From Schlegelella_A sp035493195 (GTDB taxonomy: Bacteria > Pseudomonadota > Gammaproteobacteria > Burkholderiales > Burkholderiaceae_C): DNA of 47,798 nucleotides. The notes beneath the pieces were generated by a model. The model was not told the DNA's origin. It was given only the letters and a program-made list of their open reading frames with translations, and did not search any database. The position numbers were made by a program, and so were the translations under genes. The stretch spans positions 1 through 47,798 of the forward strand of contig DATJIM010000293.1 of assembly GCA_035493195.1 (NCBI GenBank), in the 5' to 3' direction. Shown piece by piece: positions 8,284 through 16,096 of this stretch (the stretch's first letter is position 1; every line of letters starts with the position of its first letter).

Positions 8284-8739
8284 TCAACGCGCGCGGTTCG
8301 CCGCGTACGAAGCGCTGCGCGCCGGATAGGCGTGGGCGTGACGCTCGACCGGGCCGATGCCTTCGCCGGCGGGCACGAGCTCGCCGCGCTGGCGCGCGAT
8401 GCGCACTGCTTCCTTGACCTCGGCGCGCGCGAGCGTCGACGTCGGCCACGTCGTCTGCATTGCCATGCCTTCACCAGCGGGGACGAGCTCGCCTTCGGCT
8501 CGGGCTTGCAGCACCTCGGCGCGAACCTCGGCGCGCGAGCGCTCGCTCGCCGTCGTGATGCGTGCGAACGGCTGCACCGCTTCGCCGGCGGGGACGAGCT
8601 CGCCACGCGCGCGCGCTGCGAGGACGGCGGTGCGCATGTCGGCGCGGGTCGCTTCTTGCGCCTGTGCAGGAGCTGTGGAAGCGAACGCGGCGAGGGCGAC
8701 GGCGGCGATCGAGAGTCGGAAGAGAGGCGTGGCTTGCAT
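8284..8739 (-). CDS. DUF4148 repeat protein, exported
   Basis: A 151-residue protein with a signal peptide (MQATPLFRLSIAAVALAAF, cleavage near AQAQE). The mature protein has three similar units, each with an acidic/basic helix such as RAEVKEAVRIARQRGELVPAGE. The motif GELVPAGE occurs three times. This matches DUF4148, a family of small periplasmic proteins common in Burkholderiales with no known function. The ATG at 8739 was chosen over in-frame upstream codons because it begins the signal peptide. It is a single-gene unit, with a hairpin downstream at 8212-8239. Confidence 0.82.
   Translation of the reverse strand: MQATPLFRLSIAAVALAAFASTAPAQAQEATRADMRTAVLAARARGELVPAGEAVQPFARITTASERSRAEVRAEVLQARAEGELVPAGEGMAMQTTWPTSTLARAEVKEAVRIARQRGELVPAGEGIGPVERHAHAYPARSASYAANRAR
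8359..8620. repeat. Three tandem degenerate repeats inside the DUF4148 gene
   Basis: The DNA coding for GELVPAGE (plus-strand form CGCCGGCGGGGACGAGCTCG, with small changes) occurs near 8365, 8470 and 8585, spaced about 105-115 bases. The protein periodicity is about 36-38 residues. Confidence 0.7.
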
Positions 8740-8887
8740 GATCGTGACTTTCCAGGAACTTGGGTGGCACCGGAGGTGGTGTCCGACGGGGGTCGGTGCC
8801 GTCAATGTAGGAAAGTGTCGGCGCATCGCCGAGTGAGGACGGCGCTGCGAACGAGTGACCGATTCACGCGCCAGCGCCGGCGCTCGT

Positions 8888-9559
8888 TCAACCGTCGTCG
8901 CGATCGGGCCAGCCCTGCGCGCCGACGAGCGGGACGAACATCACGCCGCCGAGGTCGTCTTCTCGCCACTCGCAGTCGCCGCGTCGCTCGACGAGGATGA
9001 GCCGTTGCACGCCGGGGCCGCTCGCGACCGGAAGGACGAGGCGGCCGCCGATCGCGAGCTGCTCGCGCAGCGCCTCGGGGACCCGCGGCCCCGCCGCGGC
9101 GACGACGATCGCGTCGTAGGGCGCGCCGCTCGGCCAGCCGGCGCTGCCGTCACCTGCGTGGACCGCGACGTTCGTGATGCCGAGCCGCGCCAGCCGTTCG
9201 CGGGCGAGCTCGACGAGCCGCGGGTGGCGCTCGATCGCGTCGACGCGGGCGACGAGCTGCGCAGCGACCGCGCTCGCGTAGCCCGAGCCGGCGCCGACTT
9301 CGAGCATGCGGTCGTCGGCGCCGAGCCGCGCTTCCTGGAGCATCAGCGCGACGATGTACGGCTGCGAGATCGTCTGGCCTTCCTCGATCGGCAGCGGCGA
9401 ATCCTCGTACGCCTCGCCGCGCATCGCCGCGGCGACGAAGGCGTGCCGCGGGATGCGGCCCATCGCCTCGATGACGCGGGCGTCGCGGATGCCGCGCGCC
9501 GCGAGCTGCCGGGCGACCATCCAGCCGCGCTGCTGGCGGGTGTTGGTGTCGTCGTCCAC
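8888..9559 (-). CDS. pcm: Protein-L-isoaspartate O-methyltransferase
   Basis: A 223-residue S-adenosylmethionine-dependent enzyme that methylates isoaspartyl residues in aged proteins so they can return to aspartate. Family hallmarks are the substrate-side motif IEEGQTISQPYIVALM, the AdoMet-binding motif I LEVGAGSGYAS, the acidic loop in VDAIERHP, and the motif II/III region YDAIVVAAAGPRVPEAL followed by GGRLVLPV. The GTG at 9559 was preferred; a TTG seven codons upstream (9580) is the alternative, and neither has a clear ribosome site. It follows a TPR lipoprotein gene by 25 bases on the same strand. Confidence 0.9.
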   Translation of the reverse strand: MDDDTNTRQQRGWMVARQLAARGIRDARVIEAMGRIPRHAFVAAAMRGEAYEDSPLPIEEGQTISQPYIVALMLQEARLGADDRMLEVGAGSGYASAVAAQLVARVDAIERHPRLVELARERLARLGITNVAVHAGDGSAGWPSGAPYDAIVVAAAGPRVPEALREQLAIGGRLVLPVASGPGVQRLILVERRGDCEWREDDLGGVMFVPLVGAQGWPDRDDG

Positions 9560-9584
9560 GGCAGCTGCTGCCGATCGCAAAGCT

Positions 9585-10760
9585 CTACTGCTGGCGGTGC
9601 GTCTGCAGCCACTGCAGCTTGGCGGCGTAGAGGTCGTGCTGGTTGCGCGTCAGGCTGTTGTCGATCGCGATCGAGAGATGGCGACGCGCCGCGGCCTCGT
9701 CGCCGAGTCGCCAGTCGGCGACGCCGAGCCAGAAGTGGAACTCGTGGTACGTGTCGGCGCGCGCGACCTCGCGCGCGAAGAGCTCGCGGGCAGTGCGCCA
9801 ATCGTTGCGTTGCACCGCCGCCATGCCGAGCTCGAAGAAATAGAACGGCGGGTACGGCTCGAGCGCGGCGAGCCGCGTGCGCGCGCCGCGCGCGTCGGCG
9901 TCGCGGCCCAGCCGCTCGTACGCCATCGCCAGGTTGGCGAGCGCGCGCGTGTCGCGCGGGTCGGCGGCGAGGACGCGCTCGAAGACGCGCGCCGCCTGGC
10001 CGAGATCGCCGTGGCGCAGGTAGACGACACCGAGCGTGTTGAACGCGCCCGCGAAGCCCGGGTCCTTGCGCACGCTCGCCGCCGCCCACGCGTACGCATC
10101 GTCGAGGCGGCCGTCGGCGAGCGCTTCGGCGGCGCGGTTGTTCGCATACATCGCGACGACCGTGCGCTCGTCGATCTCGCGGGTCCGGAATCCGGTGATC
10201 TCCTCGGGCGGCAGGAAGTCGATCGTCAGCTTCGGGACGTCGGTCGCGGCGCGGACGTCGACGAGCCGGCGAGACAGCGTGATGTTGACGTGGCCGCTCG
10301 CGATGAGGAGCGCTCCGGTGCGGCTCCACGTCTCCGGGATCGAGACGGTCTGGTAGCTGACCGGCAGACCGAGCTCCTTGGCGAAGGCCGCCGTCATCAG
10401 GACGAGCGACAGGCAGTTGCCGCTGCGCGAATCGAACGTCGCCGCCGCGGTCTTGGTGAGCCCCGAGTCGTATTCGAGCTTGAGCTGAGCGCGGTGCTGG
10501 AGCGCGTTGGTCAAGGCGAGCTGCGGACCGTCGCGGCGCAGCTGATGCGCGATCTCGGTCTTCAGGAACGAGCGCATCGCGGGACTGACGGTGAACAGGT
10601 CGTCGGTCCGGATCGACTCGTGCGGCGCTGCGAACAGCGCGTCGGCGAGGACGTCGTCGGGAGGGGCCGGCGGCGGCGTCGACGCGCAACCGGCGACGAG
10701 GCAGGCGAGGAGCGCGGCGGCGCTGAAGGCGCCGTGAAGCTGGCGGTGAACGGTCGGCAT
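9585..10760 (-). CDS. TPR-containing lipoprotein with a transglutaminase-like region
   Basis: A 391-residue exported lipoprotein. The signal ends in a lipobox, LVAGC, with the modified Cys at residue 25. Residues about 100-160 contain FDSRSGNCLSLVLMTAAFAKELG, which resembles the Cys-containing segment of transglutaminase-like proteases. The C-terminal half has tetratricopeptide-type repeats (AFNTLGVVYLRHGDLGQAAR, ALANLAMAYERLGRDADARG). It is likely an outer-membrane-attached scaffold. The combination of a papain-like N-terminal region and TPRs is known in bacteria but the role is not established. The ATG at 10760 begins the signal peptide. Confidence 0.72.
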   Translation of the reverse strand: MPTVHRQLHGAFSAAALLACLVAGCASTPPPAPPDDVLADALFAAPHESIRTDDLFTVSPAMRSFLKTEIAHQLRRDGPQLALTNALQHRAQLKLEYDSGLTKTAAATFDSRSGNCLSLVLMTAAFAKELGLPVSYQTVSIPETWSRTGALLIASGHVNITLSRRLVDVRAATDVPKLTIDFLPPEEITGFRTREIDERTVVAMYANNRAAEALADGRLDDAYAWAAASVRKDPGFAGAFNTLGVVYLRHGDLGQAARVFERVLAADPRDTRALANLAMAYERLGRDADARGARTRLAALEPYPPFYFFELGMAAVQRNDWRTARELFAREVARADTYHEFHFWLGVADWRLGDEAAARRHLSIAIDNSLTRNQHDLYAAKLQWLQTHRQQ

Positions 10761-10876
10761 GCTGACCCGCAGGGCTCGCGCCGGAAGCGGCGAGGCCTCC
10801 ACTTTCCGCCAACTCGGGCCGCTCTGCCAATGCCGCAAACGCGGATGCGAGCGCGGCAGGGAATAGGCCCGGAAAC

Positions 10877-10900
10877 GGGGAAGGCGCAGGCGCCTTCCCC
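10877..10900 (-). terminator. Perfect GC-rich hairpin after the second Hsp20 gene
   Basis: GGGGAAGGCG and CGCCTTCCCC pair perfectly over ten bases around CAGG, eight bases after the minus-strand Hsp20 stop. No T-run follows, so it may act as an mRNA-stabilising structure or a weak terminator. Confidence 0.5.
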
Positions 10901-10907
10901 TCCGGCG

Positions 10908-11321
10908 TCACTCGACGCGAACGTCGATGCGACGCGGCTTGGCCTGCTCGGCCTTCGGGATGCGCAGCGTCAGCACGCCGTCGCGCAGCCCGGCGTCGAT
11001 CTTCGCGGTGTCGAGATCGCTGCTCAACTCGAAGCTGCGGCGGAAGTGGTTGGCGCGCACTTCTGCGTAGACCGACGTCAGCGTGGTCGATTCACCGAGC
11101 TGGACCGGCGCTTCGATCGTCAGGTTGCGGCCGTCGACGCCGATCGCGAGGTCTTCGCGCGCGACACCGGGCAGGTCGGCGAGCAGCGTGATGCCGCCAG
11201 CGTCTTCGAAGATGTCGACCGGCGGCAGCAGCGCCGGGCCGGTGCGCTGGCTGCTGCGCTGCAGGTTTTGCGGTTGCGTCGACTGCGACGACTCGGTGAC
11301 GGTGTTGGCTTGCGGTTGCAT
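10908..11321 (-). CDS. Small heat-shock protein, Hsp20/alpha-crystallin family (second gene)
   Basis: A 137-residue ATP-independent holdase chaperone. The alpha-crystallin domain runs from about residue 35 (LPPVDIFEDAGGITLLADLP) to about 130, with the GV(A)REDLAIGVDGRNLTIEA strand pair and the conserved A-x-x-x-NGVLT-type motif seen as GLRDGVLTLRIPKAE. The C-terminal tail PRRIDVRVE carries the hydrophobic-x-hydrophobic element used in oligomer assembly. The Q/S-rich N-terminus is short. An AAGAGGAG ribosome site precedes the ATG. It lies 32 bases after the first Hsp20 gene and probably shares its heat-shock promoter. Confidence 0.92.
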   Translation of the reverse strand: MQPQANTVTESSQSTQPQNLQRSSQRTGPALLPPVDIFEDAGGITLLADLPGVAREDLAIGVDGRNLTIEAPVQLGESTTLTSVYAEVRANHFRRSFELSSDLDTAKIDAGLRDGVLTLRIPKAEQAKPRRIDVRVE

Positions 11322-11353
11322 GGTGGGCTCCTCTTGTTCGTGAGCGCTCGGCG

Positions 11354-11830
11354 TCAGCTTGCGCTCGAGACCTGGATCTGGCGCGGCTTGGACGATTCGC
11401 GCTTCGGCACGACGATCTTCAGCACGCCGTTCCTGTACGTCGCCTCGACGCGCGTCGGCTCGGCGTCCTCGGGGAGCGCGATGACGCGGCGGAACTTGCC
11501 CACGAAGCGCTCGCTCGCGTAGACGTTGCGCTCGCCGCCCTTCGCGCCTTCCGGGTTGCCGTTCGCGGCGGTGCGCTCGCCGGCGACCGCCAGGATGCCC
11601 TTCTCGACCGAGACGTCGATCGACTTCGGGTCGATGCCGGGCGCGAACGCGTAGACCTCGAGGGCGTCGGCCGAGGTGCCGACGTTGAGCGCGGGGAACG
11701 CGCCAGCGCGGCCGACCGCGCGGATGCTCGACGGCATCGAGCGGCCCGTGAGCAGCTCGTCGATCCTGTCCTGCAGCTGCTCGAAATCGGCGAACCAGTC
11801 GCCGGCAGTTCTCAACATGGACGGGTACAT
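11354..11830 (-). CDS. Small heat-shock protein, Hsp20/alpha-crystallin family (first gene)
   Basis: A 158-residue Hsp20. The alpha-crystallin domain (about residues 47-150) has FPALNVGTSADALEVYAFAP, ISVDVSVEKG-like strands and the family motif ATYRNGVLKIVVPKRE. The C-terminal PRQIQVSS carries the I-x-V anchor. An AAAGGAG ribosome site lies just before the ATG. It is the first gene of a two-chaperone operon, and the two proteins differ enough to be able to form mixed oligomers, as in IbpA/IbpB. A sigma-32-like promoter lies 53-81 bases upstream. Confidence 0.93.
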   Translation of the reverse strand: MYPSMLRTAGDWFADFEQLQDRIDELLTGRSMPSSIRAVGRAGAFPALNVGTSADALEVYAFAPGIDPKSIDVSVEKGILAVAGERTAANGNPEGAKGGERNVYASERFVGKFRRVIALPEDAEPTRVEATYRNGVLKIVVPKRESSKPRQIQVSSAS

Positions 11831-11882
11831 GTCTGTTCGCTCCTTTCGTGTGAATGCGCGGGCGGCTCGCCCGCTTCGGCCG

Positions 11883-11911
11883 GAGATAGGAGCGCACGCG
11901 GCGCTTTCAAG
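11883..11911 (-). promoter_or_regulatory. Sigma-32 (RpoH)-like heat-shock promoter
   Basis: On the minus strand, CTTGAAA (complement of 11905-11911) is followed after 14 bases by CCTATCTC (complement of 11883-11890). The -35 is identical to the RpoH consensus CTTGAAA, the spacing falls in the accepted range, and the -10 resembles CCCCATNT. It lies directly upstream of the two Hsp20 genes, where such a promoter is expected. Confidence 0.65.
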
Positions 11912-12017
11912 GGCCCGCGCGTAGGCGCAATCCGACGCCGGGGTGCGGCGCGACCCCCGTGTGCGATGCGGCGTTTGGGCATGGTGCGTCGCCGGGGCGC
12001 TGCCTACATTGGCGAGC

Positions 12018-12038
12018 AACGTCGGAACACCCGACGTT
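12018..12038 (+). promoter_or_regulatory. Inverted repeat in the leader of the GlsB/YeaQ gene
   Basis: AACGTCGG and CCGACGTT pair perfectly around AACAC, 38 bases before the start codon. A TGCCTACATT element at 12001-12010 just upstream looks like an extended -10 box. The repeat could be an operator or a leader hairpin. Confidence 0.4.
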
Positions 12039-12076
12039 CACTCCCACCACTTGGGCCCACGAGGCGAGGAAACGGT

Positions 12077-12346
12077 ATGAACTTCATCATTTGGCTGATC
12101 GTCGGCGGCATCATCGGCTGGCTGGCGAGCATGATCATGCGCACCGACGCGCAGCAAGGGATCGTGCTCAACGTCGTCGTCGGCATCATCGGCGCGCTGC
12201 TCGGCGGCTGGCTGATCTCGCCGCTGGTCGGCGTCGGCACCATCAACCAGGACGCGTTCAGCTTGCCCGCGATGCTCGTGTCGCTCGTCGGTGCGGTGAT
12301 CCTGCTGGCGATCGTCAACCTGTTCCGCCGCGGCCGCGTCCGCTGA
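12077..12346 (+). CDS. GlsB/YeaQ/YmgE family stress-response membrane protein
   Basis: An 89-residue inner-membrane protein with three hydrophobic helices and the family's glycine-rich start (MNFIIWLIVGGIIGWLAS) and VVGIIGALLGGWL. These 'transglycosylase-associated' proteins are induced in stationary phase and stress in enterobacteria; no enzyme activity is known. It is divergent from the Hsp20 pair and precedes a glycine-zipper protein, so the region appears to be a general stress block. GAGG lies 10 bases before the ATG. Confidence 0.88.
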   Translation: MNFIIWLIVGGIIGWLASMIMRTDAQQGIVLNVVVGIIGALLGGWLISPLVGVGTINQDAFSLPAMLVSLVGAVILLAIVNLFRRGRVR

Positions 12347-12359
12347 CCGGTCGTTCTTC

Positions 12360-12387
12360 GAGGGCGGCCTCGCGGCGCGCCCTCTTT
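12360..12387 (+). terminator. Hairpin with short T-run after the GlsB/YeaQ gene
   Basis: GAGGGCG and CGCCCTC pair around an 11-base loop and are followed by TTT. It sits in the 66-base gap before the glycine-zipper gene, so it may partly separate the two. Confidence 0.45.
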
Positions 12388-12412
12388 CATTCCTGACATC
12401 GAGGAGCAGTCC

Positions 12413-12943
12413 ATGAACAACGACACCAAGACGTATGGCACGACGACGGGCACCGATGCCAACCGCGATCCGCTGACCGGCGCTCCGGGCTCGCACCCGG
12501 TCGGCACGGCCGCGGGCGCGGTGGCAGGCGGCGCCGCCGGCGCCGCGGTCGGCACGGCCGCAGGGCCGGTCGGCACCGTCGTCGGCGCCGCGGTCGGCGC
12601 CGTCGTCGGCGGCCTGGCGGGCAAGGGCATCGCCGAGCAGATCGACCCGACGGTCGAGGACGCCTACTGGCGCGACAACTTCACGAGCCGTCCGTACGCG
12701 ACTGGGTCGACGTACGACGAATACCGTCCCGCGTATCGCTACGGCTGGGATTCGTACTCGAAGTACCCGGGCCGCCGCTTCGACGAGGTCGAGTCCGACC
12801 TGTCGCGCGACTGGGACCGCACCAAGGGCGAATCGAAGCTGACCTGGGACCGCGCCAAGCTGGCGACCAAGGACGCCTGGAACCGCGTCAGCGACAACGT
12901 CGAGCGCGCCATCCCCGGCGATTCGGACCGCGACGGCAAGTAG
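12413..12943 (+). CDS. Glycine-zipper domain protein
   Basis: A 176-residue protein without a classical signal peptide. Residues about 30-70 are an Ala/Gly/Val repeat (VAGGAAGAAVGTAAGPVGTV, then VGAVVGGLAGKGIAEQ), a glycine zipper that can insert into membranes. The second half is tyrosine-rich and acidic (YDEYRPAYRYGWDSYSKYPG), then a charged helix with repeated RDWDRTKGESKLTWDRAK. This layout is common in proteobacterial stress proteins of unknown function. A GAGGAG ribosome site and a clear terminator flank it. Confidence 0.75.
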   Translation: MNNDTKTYGTTTGTDANRDPLTGAPGSHPVGTAAGAVAGGAAGAAVGTAAGPVGTVVGAAVGAVVGGLAGKGIAEQIDPTVEDAYWRDNFTSRPYATGSTYDEYRPAYRYGWDSYSKYPGRRFDEVESDLSRDWDRTKGESKLTWDRAKLATKDAWNRVSDNVERAIPGDSDRDGK

Positions 12944-12961
12944 GCCGCGCGTCCTTCGACC

Positions 12962-12986
12962 AAAGCGCCCTTCGGGGCGCTTTTTT
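12962..12986 (+). terminator. Rho-independent terminator
   Basis: AAAGCGCCC and GGGCGCTTT form a perfect nine-base stem around the stable tetraloop TTCG, followed by TTT. It ends the glycine-zipper transcript 18 bases after its stop codon. This is the clearest intrinsic terminator in the window. Confidence 0.9.
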
Positions 12987-13014
12987 GCGATGCCCCCGCC
13001 GTCGAAAGTGCAAC

Positions 13015-14349
13015 ATGCGCCCGCGTAAGCGCGGGCCCACCCGGTTCGCCCTGCTGCGCGAACGCTTCGGCACGAAGACCCTCGTCATGGCCGTCCTCGC
13101 CGCGATCGTCGTCACGCTGCTCGTCGCGCTGGTCGTCGTCAACGCCGGCAGCGGCGAGAAGAAGATCCAGCAGCGGATCGAGCACCTCTATGGCGTCGAG
13201 GACCCCGAGTTCCTCCACGTCATGGGCGTGCTGCTCGGGCCGCCGGTCGTCGTCGGCAACCGCTACCAGGTGCTCGTTAACGGCGACCGCATCTTCCCGT
13301 CGATGCTCGCGGCGATCCGCGGTGCGCAGAAGACGATCGACTTCGAGACCTACATCTACTGGTCGGGCGACATCGGCAAGGCGTTCGCCGATGCGCTCGC
13401 CGAGCGCGCGCGCGCAGGCGTCCACGTCCACGTGCTGCTCGACTGGGTCGGCTCGGCGAAGATGGAGGACAACCTGATCGACGAGTTGAAATCGGCCGGG
13501 GTCGAGATCGAGAAGTACCACCCGCCGCACTGGTCGCACCTCGGGCGGCTGAACAACCGGACGCACAGGAAGCTCCTCGTCGTCGATGGCGCCGTCGGCT
13601 TCACCGGCGGCGTCGGGATCGCCGACAAGTGGACCGGCGACGCGCAGGATCCCGACCACTGGCGTGACACGCACTTCCGCATCGAGGGCCCGGTCGTCGC
13701 GCAGATGCAGGGCGTCTTCATGGACAACTGGATCAAGACATCGGGCGCGGTGCTGCCCGGCGCGGAATACTTCCCCGGGCTCGCGCCCATGCAAGGCGGC
13801 GGCCCGGCGCAGGTGTTCAGCAGCTCGCCGACCGGCGGCAGCGCGAGCATGGAGCTGATGTACCTGATGGCGATCACCGCCGCGAAGCGGACGATCCGCC
13901 TCTCGAGCTCGTACTTCGTGCCGAACGAGCTCGCGGTGAAGACGATGGTCGAGGCGATGCGGCGCGGCGTGAAACTGCAGATCATCGTTCCCGGCGCGCA
14001 CACCGACACCGAGACCGTGCGCAGCGCGTCGAAGGCGCGCTGGGGCGATCTGCTGGCGGCCGGCGCCGAGATCTACGAGTACCAGCCGACGATGTACCAC
14101 TGCAAGGTGATGATCGTCGACGAGTTCATGGTCTCGAGCGGGTCGACCAACTTCGACGACCGATCGTTCCGCCTCAACGACGAGGCCAATCTCAACATCT
14201 ACGACCGCGCGTTCGCCGCCGAGCAGGTCGCGATCTTCGACGCCGACCTGGCGAAGTCCCGGCGCATCGATCTCGCGACCTGGCAGGCGCGGCCGCTGCG
14301 CGAAAAGCTCGTCGAACACCTCGCGTCGCTGCTCGGATCGCAACTCTGA
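13015..14349 (+). CDS. Phospholipase D-like / cardiolipin synthase-like protein
   Basis: A 444-residue membrane-anchored enzyme. A transmembrane helix (about residues 23-43) is followed by two phospholipase D domains. The first catalytic motif is H184-x-K186-x4-D191 (THRKLLVVDG) and the second H362-x-K364-x4-D369 (YHCKVMIVDE), with GSTNFDDRSFRLNDE after it. Both active-site halves are intact. Such proteins transfer phosphatidyl groups to make cardiolipin (ClsB-like). The ATG at 13015 lies just after the upstream terminator; an earlier TTG would fall inside that hairpin. Confidence 0.88.
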   Translation: MRPRKRGPTRFALLRERFGTKTLVMAVLAAIVVTLLVALVVVNAGSGEKKIQQRIEHLYGVEDPEFLHVMGVLLGPPVVVGNRYQVLVNGDRIFPSMLAAIRGAQKTIDFETYIYWSGDIGKAFADALAERARAGVHVHVLLDWVGSAKMEDNLIDELKSAGVEIEKYHPPHWSHLGRLNNRTHRKLLVVDGAVGFTGGVGIADKWTGDAQDPDHWRDTHFRIEGPVVAQMQGVFMDNWIKTSGAVLPGAEYFPGLAPMQGGGPAQVFSSSPTGGSASMELMYLMAITAAKRTIRLSSSYFVPNELAVKTMVEAMRRGVKLQIIVPGAHTDTETVRSASKARWGDLLAAGAEIYEYQPTMYHCKVMIVDEFMVSSGSTNFDDRSFRLNDEANLNIYDRAFAAEQVAIFDADLAKSRRIDLATWQARPLREKLVEHLASLLGSQL

Positions 14350-14391
14350 GCGACCGCGACGAGGCCACCGCGTCGGCCGACAATCGGCGCC

Positions 14392-15120
14392 GTGCGGCCC
14401 GCACCGAACCGCTTTCCGCCGACGTCGCCGCGCCTCCCCGACCGCGTCGCTGCGCTGCGCGGTCGGGCCGGCGCGCTCGCCTGGCTGTACGCGCTCGTCG
14501 CCGTCCCGCTCGTCACCGACTGGATCGAGAACGGCGGCCTGCCGACGTCGCCGCGCGGTTGGCTCACCGAGGTCTGCGGCGGTCTCGTGATCGCGGTGCT
14601 GATCGCGCGCGTGCGCCGCGATCAGCGAGCGCTCGAGGCGCTCGCACGCACGGACGGGCTCACCGGGCTCTTCAACCGGCGCGCCTTCGAAGCGGCGCTC
14701 GAGGTCGAGTGCGCACGTGCGCGCCGCTCGGGCGACCCGCTCAGCGTCGTCTATCTCGACATCGACGCGTTCAAGGGCATCAACGACCGCTTCGGCCACG
14801 CCGCCGGCGACCAGGTGCTGCGCCAGCTCGCCGTCGCGATCGGCGCGACGATCCGCGCCCATGTCGACAGCGCGTTCAGGCTCGGCGGCGACGAGTTCGC
14901 GCTGCTGCTGCCGGCGAGCACGCGCGCGCAGGCGGGGGCGGTCGTCGAGCGGATCCGCTCGTTCTGCGCCGTCCACGATCCGCGCTGGGCGGTCGGTGCG
15001 TTCGAGTTCAGCGCCGGCATCGTCTGTCTCGCGGCCGGCGAGAACGCGCAGGCGCTGCTGACGCGAAGCGACCGTGCGATGTACGACGACAAGACGGCGC
15101 GGCACGCCGCCAACGGCTAG
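14392..15120 (+). CDS. Membrane-bound diguanylate cyclase (GGDEF protein)
   Basis: A 242-residue protein with two N-terminal membrane helices (about 28-45 and 58-73) and a C-terminal GGDEF domain with an intact GGDEF motif at 165-169, so it should make cyclic di-GMP from two GTP. The allosteric RxxD inhibitory site is not at its usual place five residues before the motif, so product inhibition may be weak. It lacks any periplasmic sensor domain. The GTG start at 14392 follows the phospholipase gene by 42 bases on the same strand. Confidence 0.88.
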   Translation: MRPAPNRFPPTSPRLPDRVAALRGRAGALAWLYALVAVPLVTDWIENGGLPTSPRGWLTEVCGGLVIAVLIARVRRDQRALEALARTDGLTGLFNRRAFEAALEVECARARRSGDPLSVVYLDIDAFKGINDRFGHAAGDQVLRQLAVAIGATIRAHVDSAFRLGGDEFALLLPASTRAQAGAVVERIRSFCAVHDPRWAVGAFEFSAGIVCLAAGENAQALLTRSDRAMYDDKTARHAANG

Positions 15121-15134
15121 CGATCAGCGGATCT

Positions 15135-15581
15135 CTAGGCAGCGGCGATCTCGACGTCGTCGAAGGCGAGCTCGATCGTTTCCATCAAGACCGAGCCGTC
15201 GAGGGCATCGAGCGGCGAGTACGCGAGGCTCACGGGCCGGGCATTGCGAAGCCGCCAGGTCATCCGCACCGTCGCGTGGTCGTCGGCGAGAAGCTTGACG
15301 GTCACCGTTCGCCGCGGCGGTGCGCGACCGTCGCGCGCCTGCCGCCACCAGGCGTAGAGGTCGAGCGCACCGGTGGCGCCGCGGCGCAGCAGGACGCGAT
15401 CGGCGAGGGGCGCTGTTGGCGTCGCGCCGACCGACGGCAGCGCAGCACCCGGCTTCGCGGTGAAGGCACCGAAGACCACCGCGGCGAAGCCGCCCGCCTT
15501 GCCGGCGCCGATCTCGACGACGAAGTTCGCGTTCAGCAGCGGGCGCTCGCGCGCTGCCGCCGCCTTCTTCGCCGCGGCCAT
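15135..15581 (-). CDS. Phage tail-tube (gp19-like) protein, second copy
   Basis: A 148-residue protein that resembles the T4 gp19 tail-tube family used by contractile phage tails and extracellular injection systems. It keeps GALDLYAWWRQAR, RRTVTVKLLADDH and METIELAFDDVEI, aligned with the longer-conserved copy upstream. The first third has drifted (AVVFGAFTAKPG instead of AGFQDVSAIS), so it may have changed role, like the variant tube proteins of injection systems. It starts immediately after the stop of the first copy, with no spacer base. No sheath, baseplate or spike gene is in the window. Confidence 0.68.
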   Translation of the reverse strand: MAAAKKAAAARERPLLNANFVVEIGAGKAGGFAAVVFGAFTAKPGAALPSVGATPTAPLADRVLLRRGATGALDLYAWWRQARDGRAPPRRTVTVKLLADDHATVRMTWRLRNARPVSLAYSPLDALDGSVLMETIELAFDDVEIAAA

Positions 15582-16034
15582 CTATTCGAGCTCGAGCCGC
15601 TCGTAGGCGAGCACGATCTCCTCCATCGCGACGTCGTTGCCGCGGCCGTTGAGCGGGCCGCTCGAATACTTGACGATGCGCGCGCGCAGCAGCTTCCACG
15701 TCTGCACGACCTGGCTGTGGTCCTCGCTCTGCAGCTGGATCGTCACGGTGCGCAGCGCGTTCTGGTTGCCGTTGCGAATGTCGTTCAGCCAGCTGTAGAG
15801 GTCGAGCGCGCCGATCACCCCGCGCTTCATCGTGACGTCGGTCGCCTTGTTGAGCCCGGTGATCTTGATCGGGCTGTTCTCCTTGGAGTTGCCGTTGCGG
15901 TACTCGACGACCGCGACCTCGGTCGAGATCGCGCTCACGTCCTGAAATCCCGCTTGCGGGCCCTCCGTCGTTCCGCTCCCGAGGTCGACGAGGAAGTTGA
16001 ACTGCGTGTACGGGCGTTCGCGCGCGACGGCCAT
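15582..16034 (-). CDS. Phage tail-tube (gp19-like) protein, first copy
   Basis: A 150-residue protein of the T4 gp19 / injection-system tube family (Afp1-like). The family pattern is RERPYTQFNFLVDLG, AGFQDVSAISTEVAVVEYRN, KITGLNKATDVTMKRGVIG, ALDLYSWLNDIRNG, and C-terminal MEEIVLAYERLELE. Tube proteins stack into the inner channel of a contractile injector. A GAAGGGAGAG ribosome site precedes the ATG. It is paired with a paralogue directly downstream. It lies between a diguanylate cyclase and an aromatic monooxygenase, with no other structural gene nearby. Confidence 0.78.
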   Translation of the reverse strand: MAVARERPYTQFNFLVDLGSGTTEGPQAGFQDVSAISTEVAVVEYRNGNSKENSPIKITGLNKATDVTMKRGVIGALDLYSWLNDIRNGNQNALRTVTIQLQSEDHSQVVQTWKLLRARIVKYSSGPLNGRGNDVAMEEIVLAYERLELE

Positions 16035-16096
16035 CTCGCTCTCCCTTCGAGTGGTGGCGGCGCATTCTCGCCGCATCGCCGCGGTCGGCGCCAGCG

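Noticed and set aside
12985..13014. Upstream TTG start for the phospholipase D-like gene
   Set aside because: It lies inside the terminator hairpin's T-run; the ATG at 13015 is better.
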